DNA from: an uncultured Bacteroidales bacterium
GTDB lineage: Bacteria > Bacteroidota > Bacteroidia > Bacteroidales > UBA932
Assembly (NCBI GenBank): GCA_946405485.1
Contig: CAMJHJ010000053.1
Coordinates: 1-12,571, forward strand
Length of the DNA stretch: 12,571 nt
Direction: 5' to 3'
In this document: one piece after another, positions 1 through 6,894 of the stretch
How positions within the stretch are numbered: position 1 is the stretch's first letter
Layout of the letters: the number at the start of each line of letters is the position of its first letter
Made by a program: the position numbers and the translations under genes
The notes under the pieces: model-generated
Databases searched by the model: none
What the model was told of the DNA's origin: nothing
The model's input: only the letters and a program-made list of their open reading frames with translations

Positions 1-164
1 ACTCGACCAAACTCCAGAAGGAACTCGGTTGGGAGCCGTCCCTGCAGTTTGAAGAAGGGATCGAGAAGACTGTCCGCTGGTATCTGGACCACCAGGACTG
101 GCTGGACAACGTGACTTCCGGCGACTACCAGAAATACTACGAGACGATGTACGCCGGCCGCTAA
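1..164 (+). CDS. rfbB: dTDP-glucose 4,6-dehydratase, C-terminal fragment (5' end outside window)
   Basis: Only the last 53 codons are present, entering the window in the frame whose first whole codon is at 3 and ending at TAA 162-164. The translated tail contains LGWEPSLQFEEGIEKTVRWY, followed by a WLDNVTSGDYQKYY segment. This is the characteristic C-terminus of RfbB/RmlB, an extended short-chain dehydrogenase that converts dTDP-glucose to dTDP-4-keto-6-deoxyglucose, the branch point for dTDP-rhamnose and related deoxysugars, in the cytoplasm. The catalytic and NAD-binding parts lie upstream, outside the window. It is convergent with the GH106-like gene, with a long inverted repeat in the 97-nt gap. 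The family call is strong. Whether the product is used for rhamnose or another deoxysugar cannot be decided from this piece. Confidence 0.9.
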   Translation, partial: STKLQKELGWEPSLQFEEGIEKTVRWYLDHQDWLDNVTSGDYQKYYETMYAGR

Positions 165-178
165 AGGCGCTGGCCTAG

Positions 179-258
179 AGTCCGGAGGCCGTGACATTTG
201 AAGTGCATTCCCCGAAGGGATCAATCACTCGCACTTCAGATGTCACGGCCTCCGGACT
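179..258. repeat. 80-nt inverted repeat between convergent genes (likely bidirectional terminator or palindromic element)
   Basis: The arms 179-206 and 231-258 are 28 nt each and complementary at 27 of 28 positions; the one exception can pair as G-U. The 24-nt loop (207-230) can fold a further small hairpin, TCCC-CGAA-GGGA. It fills the gap between the rfbB stop (164) and the stop of the opposing gene (262), so it probably insulates transcription from both sides. The flanking T-runs are weak (only TTT at 258-260), so it is not a textbook intrinsic terminator. The tetranucleotide CTAG lies on both flanks (175-178 and 262-265), the right copy including the opposing gene's stop codon. Being short and palindromic, this could be chance or a target-site duplication. 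Confidence 0.8.
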
Positions 259-261
259 TTG

Positions 262-3200
262 CTAGTCTTCAATGATGACCTTTACCGGGCCGATCAGACC
301 GGCGTGCGGCGTGCCCTGGTAAGGGGAAGGGATGGTCTGGTAATGGTTGGAAAGCGAACTGTAAACCAGCACTTCGATGCGGTTCCTGCCCCGGCGCACA
401 TAGCGGCTGATATCCAGCCGGTAGGGTGAAGCCAGCAGCACGTCGACTCTCTTACCATTGACACTCACCTCGCAGGTCGCGTCCACTTCGCCCAGATCCA
501 GCAAAACCCTCCGGCCCTTGTCCCGGATGCGGATATCCTTGCCATAGCGGATCCCGCCCGAGAAGAAACGCAATGCTCCCGCCTCCGTCCAGTCTCCGGC
601 TGCGAGCCGGCCGCCCCGGCAACCCAGTTTCACCGGTTCGGTGAAGAATGCGGCGCCCGGATGGTCCGGTACCGCTTCGTGGGTGACGGTAACGGTTGCA
701 ACGCCGGTTTTCTCCGGCAGGCGGTCTGCCAGGTAGCGGAGTACCGGATGACCGTCGGTCGCCACACCTTCTCCGGTCTGGCGGAAAGGGACGGCGGTTC
801 CGTCCACGAGGATTTCATGGATCGGTCCTGCGGTTTCGAAAGCCATGGAGACGGTACCGGGGGCCGTTTCGAAACGGGCCATTCCGGATTCTTTCCTGCA
901 TACGAAGGGGACAAAGGGGGTGCCGTACCAGCGGGAAGCCACGATGGGATCGTACATGCCATGCTCCTCCGGGAGCGGCGTGCCTTCGGGGTAGAGCATC
1001 ACCATGCTGCGGTCGCGCGGGTCTACGGTCCTGGAAACCATTCCTTTCAGGCTGTATGCCGTCTTCCGGGTGTCCTTATAGGCGAGGACCAGGCTGTGCG
1101 GACCTTTCGTGAGATTGACACTGTCCCCGGAGACGGCCTGTCCGTCGATCAGGATGCGCCAGGGCGTGATGCCGCGTGTGAACAGGGTGTAGCGTCCATC
1201 GGCCGGGACATCCAGGTCTGCGGCGAAAAGCTGGTGTCCGCCCTGGTCCAGGATTAGGAAACGGTCGTCCACTTTGGATTTCAGGCCGTGCCAGCCCTGG
1301 CTGCCGGGGCTGTTGAAGACGCCGTACTGCCAGGAGAAATAATAGGGAGTCGTCCAGTCCGGGGCGTCTGGGCCGATGTGCTCCAGCATCTCGTCCAGAT
1401 CCGTTTCGGGCGGCAAGATGACCGTACGCATGTACGGGGCATAGCCATAGACCGCTTCGACGGAAGAACTTTCCATCCCGGTGGGATAACAGTGGAACGC
1501 GCGTGCCTCGACGCCGATACAACCCTCACTCGCGGGCAGGCGGAAGTCACCCCAGCGGTTGTCCATGGTCGGGATGACCTCGATATCCCATTCCCCTTGA
1601 AGGTTGACTTCCCGGCGCTGGGCAAAGACGGACATGTCCGTGATCTTTTCGCTGGTCTGGGGGATTCCGCGGGAAAAGACCAACAGCATCGAGTTGCCGG
1701 TCGGACCGTCATATTTCACCGTGGTGCAACCTTCCCGGCTGTTTACGATGTCGATAGGGGTGATGGTGCCATGCATGGCGTCCCAGCGCTCGACCTTTCC
1801 CTTGGCGCGGAAGGTCATATCCTCGCCGGACACGACATCCATCACCATGTATACATCCTGTTTCCCGACCCGGCGGTGGAGGACCTTGCCGCGTCCGGAG
1901 CTTGTGACGAAATCAGGCGTGATCCGGGAGCGGATGTCGCGTACGAGGGCGTCCGTCTGATCCGCCTGGAAACGGGCGCTTGCTTCGATGCCGGGCATGT
2001 CGCTGTCTACGGTCAGGACGATGCCTCCGGCGCGGATGAATTCCCGGACCTTTGCGAGCGTCTCCTGATGCATCGCGCGTGTGCCGGCAAGGATCAGGAC
2101 CTGATAACGCTCATCGGCGACTTCCAGCGCCTTCTTGTTCACGACGGCTTTCTGAAGCGACTGGAAGTCGATGAAATCATAGTCCAGGCCGTGTTCGCTG
2201 AGTGCCATCGCGACATTGAACGTCAGGTCCGCCTTGGCTTCCGGATAGGCCTGCATCGTCTCGGTGGGGTACAGGACCGCGATGTCGCAGACATGGACGC
2301 CCTGGCTCAGAACGAAACTCATGCGCTCCGCGTATTTCAGCCAGTACTTCATGTGCGGCCAGTAAGGCATGCGGAAATGGAAGCAGGGCGGCGCCCATTC
2401 CCACCAGCCACCATGGGTGGAATAGTACAGGCCATGCATACAAAGCAAGTTGCCTCCGGCGATCAGATGATGGTCCAGCTGACGCGTGAGCACGCCGCCG
2501 TTGGCGTCCCAGCCCATGCTGTGGAAGGCTTCCAACCAAGTCCGCGGGCGCTCGTAAAGGTGCGCGATGCTGCTGGACACCTTGGTCTGGCGGAAACTGC
2601 TGCCCCTCGAGGGAGCGTCGTTGCCCGGAGCCGTGAACCAACTGATGGCGCGGAAATAGTCCAGGTATTGCAGCGGACGCAGGCCGCGGCCCTCGGGATC
2701 GCAGCCGTAGATCAAGCCCCGTTCGGCATTCCAGTCGAAGACCGGCTTGAAATAGCGCTCTTCGGCAAGTTGCGTCAAGACTTCTGCATAGTCCAGCCGG
2801 AAACGGGCAGCATCCTCGTCTATTTCACTGTCCTTCGTAGCGAAGAGGGCATCCAGATGGGGCAGGGGATCATATCCTTTGCGCGCGAAGAAGATGCTGT
2901 CCATCCTTTCACACCAGGATCGGATGTCCAGGTAGTACATCAGTTCATCCTGGAAGAAGTAATTCATGCCTTCCCGGGCCTCGGCATCCATGTTGTCCTC
3001 AAAGGGCTGGAAGTAATCTTCGACCATCCGGCGTCCGAAGTCGGGATGGAGTTCCGGCGCCGGGGTGGTGTAGATGGCTTCAAATCCGAGATTGTCGGGT
3101 GTCTCGCGCAGGCTCACGATACGGAGCGATCCCAGGTCTTCCATCTCGGAGGCACTGAGCCGGTCCGTCTTGAGGATGATTTTCTTTTCCAGATGTCCCG

Positions 3201-3720
3201 GATAATCGATAAAGCCGGGACCGAAGCGGATGCTGTCGACGATCTCACCGTTTTTAGGCCATCCGATCACATAATCATCCATACCGAGGCCGATGCCCCG
3301 GGCGGCACAGCGTTTCGAAAACTCATTCCATATCTTCCGCCATTCCGGGGACAGGACTCGCGGCTCACCGCCGCTGACGCGACCGCAAGGACCGTGCCCC
3401 TGGGCATTGATCGCCGTATCCACCGCTGCGTGCGTATGGTTGTAACTTACGTTGAGGCCGTCTGTCGAGGCGTCTGCCAGGATGTCCAACTGTTCTGTCA
3501 GACGGTCCAGGTCCAGCGGATCGCCCGTCCACCAATAAAAGGGGACATTGCCGTAGCCCTTGGGAGGGTCGGCGAATCCTTTGCGGATATCGATCTCACC
3601 GGTGCGGGAGGGCCAGCCTTTGTGGTACTGGGACGTAATCTGCTGGGCATAGGCGCTCCCGGGGCAGGTAATGGCAAAGAAAGCTGAGAAGAGGAATAAA
3701 AACAGTCGGACTTGTCTCAT
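262..3720 (-). CDS. Secreted GH106-like glycoside hydrolase (putative alpha-L-rhamnosidase)
   Basis: This encodes 1152 aa. Residues 1-25 form a signal peptide ending AYA|QQ, so the product should be periplasmic or further exported. The layout resembles GH106 alpha-L-rhamnosidases and their relatives. An N-terminal segment starts with PFYWWTGDPLDLDRL (60-74). A barrel-like region carries FFQDEL (255-260), followed by W...F and RKGYDPLPHLDALF (280-293), which recalls the GH106 'DSxE...RRGYD' region. Next come ERPRTWLEAF (390-399) and the HxLIAGGN (418-424) to YYSTHGG stretch. A later domain is typical of the beta-sandwich portion, and the last ~70 residues (LGEVDATCEVSVNGKRVD onward) resemble a GH2-type sugar-binding jelly roll. 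E259, E390 and E397 are candidate catalytic acids, inferred by pattern only. GH106 enzymes release terminal alpha-L-rhamnose with calcium, but the exact substrate here is inferred. It is transcribed alone, divergent from the beta-barrel gene. The start is ATG at 3718-3720, immediately before the signal sequence. Confidence 0.8.
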   Translation of the reverse strand: MRQVRLFLFLFSAFFAITCPGSAYAQQITSQYHKGWPSRTGEIDIRKGFADPPKGYGNVPFYWWTGDPLDLDRLTEQLDILADASTDGLNVSYNHTHAAVDTAINAQGHGPCGRVSGGEPRVLSPEWRKIWNEFSKRCAARGIGLGMDDYVIGWPKNGEIVDSIRFGPGFIDYPGHLEKKIILKTDRLSASEMEDLGSLRIVSLRETPDNLGFEAIYTTPAPELHPDFGRRMVEDYFQPFEDNMDAEAREGMNYFFQDELMYYLDIRSWCERMDSIFFARKGYDPLPHLDALFATKDSEIDEDAARFRLDYAEVLTQLAEERYFKPVFDWNAERGLIYGCDPEGRGLRPLQYLDYFRAISWFTAPGNDAPSRGSSFRQTKVSSSIAHLYERPRTWLEAFHSMGWDANGGVLTRQLDHHLIAGGNLLCMHGLYYSTHGGWWEWAPPCFHFRMPYWPHMKYWLKYAERMSFVLSQGVHVCDIAVLYPTETMQAYPEAKADLTFNVAMALSEHGLDYDFIDFQSLQKAVVNKKALEVADERYQVLILAGTRAMHQETLAKVREFIRAGGIVLTVDSDMPGIEASARFQADQTDALVRDIRSRITPDFVTSSGRGKVLHRRVGKQDVYMVMDVVSGEDMTFRAKGKVERWDAMHGTITPIDIVNSREGCTTVKYDGPTGNSMLLVFSRGIPQTSEKITDMSVFAQRREVNLQGEWDIEVIPTMDNRWGDFRLPASEGCIGVEARAFHCYPTGMESSSVEAVYGYAPYMRTVILPPETDLDEMLEHIGPDAPDWTTPYYFSWQYGVFNSPGSQGWHGLKSKVDDRFLILDQGGHQLFAADLDVPADGRYTLFTRGITPWRILIDGQAVSGDSVNLTKGPHSLVLAYKDTRKTAYSLKGMVSRTVDPRDRSMVMLYPEGTPLPEEHGMYDPIVASRWYGTPFVPFVCRKESGMARFETAPGTVSMAFETAGPIHEILVDGTAVPFRQTGEGVATDGHPVLRYLADRLPEKTGVATVTVTHEAVPDHPGAAFFTEPVKLGCRGGRLAAGDWTEAGALRFFSGGIRYGKDIRIRDKGRRVLLDLGEVDATCEVSVNGKRVDVLLASPYRLDISRYVRRGRNRIEVLVYSSLSNHYQTIPSPYQGTPHAGLIGPVKVIIED

Positions 3721-3790
3721 GATTCCGTTTAATCTTTTCTAGGACCAGGTTGGTATCATTGTTGCATCACAACATACGAAATTAGTATTT

Positions 3791-3824
3791 TTTGTGCGTT
3801 ATTTCGTCAAAAAAGCTATATTTG
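3791..3824 (+). promoter_or_regulatory. Bacteroidota-type promoter for the beta-barrel gene
   Basis: TATATTTG at 3817-3824 matches the Bacteroides -7 consensus TAnnTTTG exactly. A TTTG at 3791-3794 could serve as the -33 element, with a 22-nt spacer that is at the long end. The start codon at 3843 or 3846 then gives a leader of only about 12-17 nt with no Shine-Dalgarno match, which is normal in this phylum. A weaker reverse-strand box (TAATTTCG read on the minus strand, 3777-3784) could serve the divergent glycosidase gene. The rest of the 122-nt intergenic region is AT-rich with no RNA gene seen. Confidence 0.6.
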
Positions 3825-3842
3825 TACAAACCAAATCATTTA

Positions 3843-4457
3843 ATGATGAAGAAAATTCTTTGTTCTATCTTTGCGGCATCCTTGATGCTGCTGGGTACGA
3901 GCGCCTATGCGCAGCTTGCTGTCGGCGCCGGTTATGTCAATTCGAAGCAGACGCTGAAGACGAGCCAGACTACTTTCTCTGCTCCGACCAACGGTTTCTA
4001 TGCCGGTCTCGAGTACAATGTCCCCGTGGGTGACTTCTTCGGTCTCTCCGCTGGTGTAAACTTCGAGTACCTGATGTCCAAGAACTATTCTCTCTCTGTG
4101 GTCAGCGGTGATTTCAAAGAGCAGTACATCAATGCTCCCGTGCATATCAACGTCGGCTTCCCCTTGGCTGACGGTATCCGTTTGTTCGCGTTTGCCGGTC
4201 CGACCTTCAGCTATGCCCTGTCCGGCAAAGTGTCTGTCGGCAGCATGAGCTATGATGTCTACAAGACGGAGAGCTACAACCGTTTCGACGTCCTTGTCGG
4301 CGGTGGTGCCGGTCTGGACCTGATGAACAAGATCCGCCTGCAGGTCGGCTATGACCTCGGCATGTTCAACAAGTTCCCGAAGAATCATGACGGCAGTGAG
4401 GCTACGACCAAGCTGAACCGCAACCAGCTTTATGCCGGTATCGCGTTCCTCTTCTAA
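3843..4457 (+). CDS. Small outer-membrane beta-barrel protein (porin/OmpA-barrel type)
   Basis: The product is 204 aa. An N-terminal signal peptide (MMKKILCSIFAASLMLLG...) ends AYA|QLAVG at about residue 23-24. The mature part alternates polar and hydrophobic residues in amphipathic strands separated by short turns, with Gly- and aromatic-rich strands such as LAVGAGYV, FFGLSAGVNFEYL and DVLVGGGAGLDL. It ends YAGIAFLF, with a terminal Phe as expected for a protein recognised by the BAM machinery. This fits the 'outer membrane protein beta-barrel' families, usually 8 strands and about 200 aa. There is no OmpA peptidoglycan-binding domain, and its cargo or role is unknown. The adjacent ATGs 3843 and 3846 are equally good starts. 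The frame is open back to a TTG at 3792, but that lies upstream of the likely transcription start. A strong terminator follows. Confidence 0.85.
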   Translation: MMKKILCSIFAASLMLLGTSAYAQLAVGAGYVNSKQTLKTSQTTFSAPTNGFYAGLEYNVPVGDFFGLSAGVNFEYLMSKNYSLSVVSGDFKEQYINAPVHINVGFPLADGIRLFAFAGPTFSYALSGKVSVGSMSYDVYKTESYNRFDVLVGGGAGLDLMNKIRLQVGYDLGMFNKFPKNHDGSEATTKLNRNQLYAGIAFLF

Positions 4458-4477
4458 TTGATTTTTCGTATCTTTAT

Positions 4478-4509
4478 GGGGTCGGTCCTGAGGACTGGCC
4501 CCTTTTTTT
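4478..4509 (+). terminator. Rho-independent terminator after the beta-barrel gene
   Basis: The arms GGGGTCGGTCC (4478-4488) and GGACTGGCCCC (4492-4502) form an 11-bp stem with two G-U pairs and a TGA loop, followed directly by seven T (4503-4509). It lies 21 nt after the beta-barrel stop. The U-tract ends 3 nt before the ATG (4513) of the next gene, so any transcript reaching that gene from upstream must read through it. Confidence 0.9.
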
Positions 4510-4512
4510 GTT

Positions 4513-6894
4513 ATGAGAAGACTCCTTCCGCTCCTGTTGGCAGCTCTGTGCGCCTGCTTTCCGCTTTCCGCCCGCTCTTTGACGGTCGGGAATGCGGATT
4601 TCCGTTCCGAAATCCGTTTTCAGGGACACCGTTTCACCGGCGCATGTTTCACTGATCTCCGGTCGGGGCGGGTGCTGACGGCAGATGCGCAGGTGCCGCT
4701 TTTCGAGCTTAGTATCGACGGATGCATGGTCACCTCCAACGATCCGGTCTGGAACTATGAAGGTCGGACGAGCCGGACCCTGAAGAACAGAGGGACCGTG
4801 GTTACGTATGCTTTCCGGGGCCGAGGAGCCTTGAAAGGGCTTCGGCTGGCCTGGGACCGGGAGTATTTCCCGGAAGATGCTTTCATCCGGGAGCGTCTGC
4901 GGCTGCAAAGCGATGGAAGGAGCATACATCATCTGACGAATCTTGACGGGGCCAACCATCTGGTCTTCCCGCGATACACCTTTTCTTCAGAAGGCCCGGT
5001 CCGGGCCAAAGAGCAACGCATCGGCACTTTCCGCAAGAAGCGGGCGTTCCCGGAGCATCACATGTTCCACACGGACAGCACCTTGTTTGATCTGGATGCC
5101 GGGGGCAGGGAGGTCAAGGGACCGTTCCTGATCCTTTCCGCGCCCGGGTACAAGCTGGTCACTTCCTATGAACACGCTTCCCAGGACAACAGCTTTGCCG
5201 GCAAGGGGAAGCCGGCGGCGACGGTTGAGGGTAACGACGGAAGCCAGGGTGTAGAAGGGGACGTCCTGGCTTTGACGGACGATGATTTCTGGTTTATCGG
5301 TACCTTCGCGTCACTCTCGGCTGCCGGTCAGCTGACGCTGGGGAACCGGATCCGGCACGGCGGTTATCTGGACGGGGAAGAGATCCCTTCCGAGGGTTGG
5401 TACGAGACGGTCTGGTCCACGCTCAGCATCCTGCCGCCCGACGGGGATGCCGATGCCGCGATCGCCGGGTATCTTCTGGACAAGATTACGGACAACGCGG
5501 AGTCTCGCGTGGCGGATTTCTATTACAATACCTGGGGCATGCAGCGTCAGGGCAAGGATCTGTATGGGGTGATGACCGAAGAACGCCTGCGTGAGGAGAT
5601 CCGCTATGCGCACGAGTGCGGGGCGCAGACCTTTGTCATCGACGACGGCTGGCACGAGACCTTCGGTCACTGGGTATGTAACCCGACGCGTATTCCCTCG
5701 GGCCTGCGGGCCCTGACGGCCTACATGGATTCCCTGGGCATCCGTCCGGGCATCTGGCTCTCACTGCCGGGTGCCGGCGCGCAGACGGAAAGGGCGCTCG
5801 CTCATCCGGAGTGGATCATCAAGGATGCCTCCGGCCAGCCGGTTTTGGGGCAGTGGAAGAATCCGGTGTACGATCTCGTCGGCCCGTATTACGATTGCCT
5901 GCTCGCAGATATGAAGGCGCTTTGCGACGAAGGCATCCGCTTCTTCAAATGGGATGCGATGAATACGATGAGCAGCACGCTGCCCGGCCTGGATCACGGG
6001 GATGCGTCATACTCACCGAGGGAGCGGGCGGACCGGTACAATTACTTGTTGCCCTTCTATGTCACCCGGCTGATGCGCGAACTGCGTGAGTATTGTCCGG
6101 ACGTGGTGGTGGAAATCGACCTGACGGAGCCGGAACGATGCCTGATCGGCCTCCAGGTGCTACAGGAAGGCAAGTATTATTTCATCAACAACGGATCCTC
6201 CAAGTATAACGACTATTCCCGGTACCGGACACGGAGCGTGCGTACGGTAATCAACAAATACGCGGAATTCATGCCCCAGGAGGTCTTCACTTACGCCGTA
6301 TATCCCCATGACATGGATCCGGACCATGCCTTGGACTATAATGTCACGACTGCGCTGACGGCCGGTCACGGCATCTGGGGCAACCTGGCGCTGATGACGC
6401 CGGGACAGCGCGCCCGGGTCAAGTATTATTTTGACCGGGCTTCGCAGGTATTGCCCCATGTGCGCGGGGCTATGGTGGAACGGACCGGGGCGGTGGACGA
6501 TACGCCGGAGGTGTATATGCAGCGCAGTTTCGAGACCGGATATGCGCTTGTGACGGCTTTCAGCGGGAATGCGTATGCCGCGGACTGGCCGGTGGCGGTC
6601 GATCCCGCCGCGGTGCTGGGAGTGCTGGATCACCCTTTTTCCCTTTGTGGGGACGGGGTGTTGCTGCCTCTGAAACTGACGGGACCGGAGGATTGCGCCT
6701 CGGCCTTTGTCCTGGGTGATCGGGGCGATGGTCCGGCCGTCCTTTCTTCGACCGGTCGGCTATCCGATATCATTCGGGAAGAGGATGGGCACCTGCGGCT
6801 CAAAGCCTTGACAGACACGGACATACAGGTTCGGCTCCGGGACGGTCGTACTTTCGGCGTCCATCTTCCGGCTGGAGGCGAGACCGTTCTTTAA
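4513..6894 (+). CDS. Secreted GH36/clan-GH-D-like glycoside hydrolase (putative alpha-galactosidase)
   Basis: This encodes 793 aa with a signal peptide in residues 1-20 (MRRLLPLLLAALCACFPLSA). A beta-sandwich N-terminal domain (about 25-320) precedes a (beta/alpha)8 barrel with clan-D landmarks: TFVIDDGWHETFGHW (373-387), IPSGLRALTAYMDSLGIRPG (394-413), HPEW (431-434) and FFKWDAMN (477-484). D481 in the KWD motif is the expected nucleophile of GH36-type enzymes. The usual acid/base motif (xSDNTDxxxR) is absent. The corresponding part reads YFINNGSSKYNDYSRYR (556-572), in which D567 is the best candidate. A small C-terminal beta domain follows (about 680-793). Such enzymes hydrolyse alpha-linked galactose or N-acetylgalactosamine, but specificity is not shown by the sequence. 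The start is ATG 4513, fixed by the signal peptide, just after a terminator and without a ribosome-binding site. Its stop overlaps that of the convergent wecG-type gene. Confidence 0.78.
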   Translation: MRRLLPLLLAALCACFPLSARSLTVGNADFRSEIRFQGHRFTGACFTDLRSGRVLTADAQVPLFELSIDGCMVTSNDPVWNYEGRTSRTLKNRGTVVTYAFRGRGALKGLRLAWDREYFPEDAFIRERLRLQSDGRSIHHLTNLDGANHLVFPRYTFSSEGPVRAKEQRIGTFRKKRAFPEHHMFHTDSTLFDLDAGGREVKGPFLILSAPGYKLVTSYEHASQDNSFAGKGKPAATVEGNDGSQGVEGDVLALTDDDFWFIGTFASLSAAGQLTLGNRIRHGGYLDGEEIPSEGWYETVWSTLSILPPDGDADAAIAGYLLDKITDNAESRVADFYYNTWGMQRQGKDLYGVMTEERLREEIRYAHECGAQTFVIDDGWHETFGHWVCNPTRIPSGLRALTAYMDSLGIRPGIWLSLPGAGAQTERALAHPEWIIKDASGQPVLGQWKNPVYDLVGPYYDCLLADMKALCDEGIRFFKWDAMNTMSSTLPGLDHGDASYSPRERADRYNYLLPFYVTRLMRELREYCPDVVVEIDLTEPERCLIGLQVLQEGKYYFINNGSSKYNDYSRYRTRSVRTVINKYAEFMPQEVFTYAVYPHDMDPDHALDYNVTTALTAGHGIWGNLALMTPGQRARVKYYFDRASQVLPHVRGAMVERTGAVDDTPEVYMQRSFETGYALVTAFSGNAYAADWPVAVDPAAVLGVLDHPFSLCGDGVLLPLKLTGPEDCASAFVLGDRGDGPAVLSSTGRLSDIIREEDGHLRLKALTDTDIQVRLRDGRTFGVHLPAGGETVL

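Noticed and set aside
179..258. Invertible promoter of the kind that phase-varies Bacteroides capsule loci
   Set aside because: The repeats are separated by only 24 nt with no promoter box between them, both flanking genes point toward the repeat, and no recombinase is present.
1288..3687. A 799-codon open frame on the plus strand antisense to the GH106-like gene
   Set aside because: It mirrors the codon structure of the GC-rich opposing gene, has no signal peptide, domain motif, promoter or ribosome-binding site, and the minus-strand product is clearly a recognisable glycosidase.
3760..3774. Dyad TGTTG-CATCA-CAACA in the divergent region as a regulator operator
   Set aside because: A 5-bp half-site dyad is expected by chance at this length, and it does not extend or overlap a promoter box clearly.
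3792..3842. N-terminal extension of the beta-barrel gene from a TTG at 3792
   Set aside because: It would include the promoter box and place 17 extra residues before a standard signal peptide beginning MMKK.
4546..4560. Lipoprotein signal (LCAC) at the start of the GH36-like protein
   Set aside because: Cys at the -2 position is atypical for a lipobox, and the residues after C15 (FPLSAR) lack the acidic export signal of Bacteroidota surface lipoproteins; signal peptidase I cleavage is more likely.
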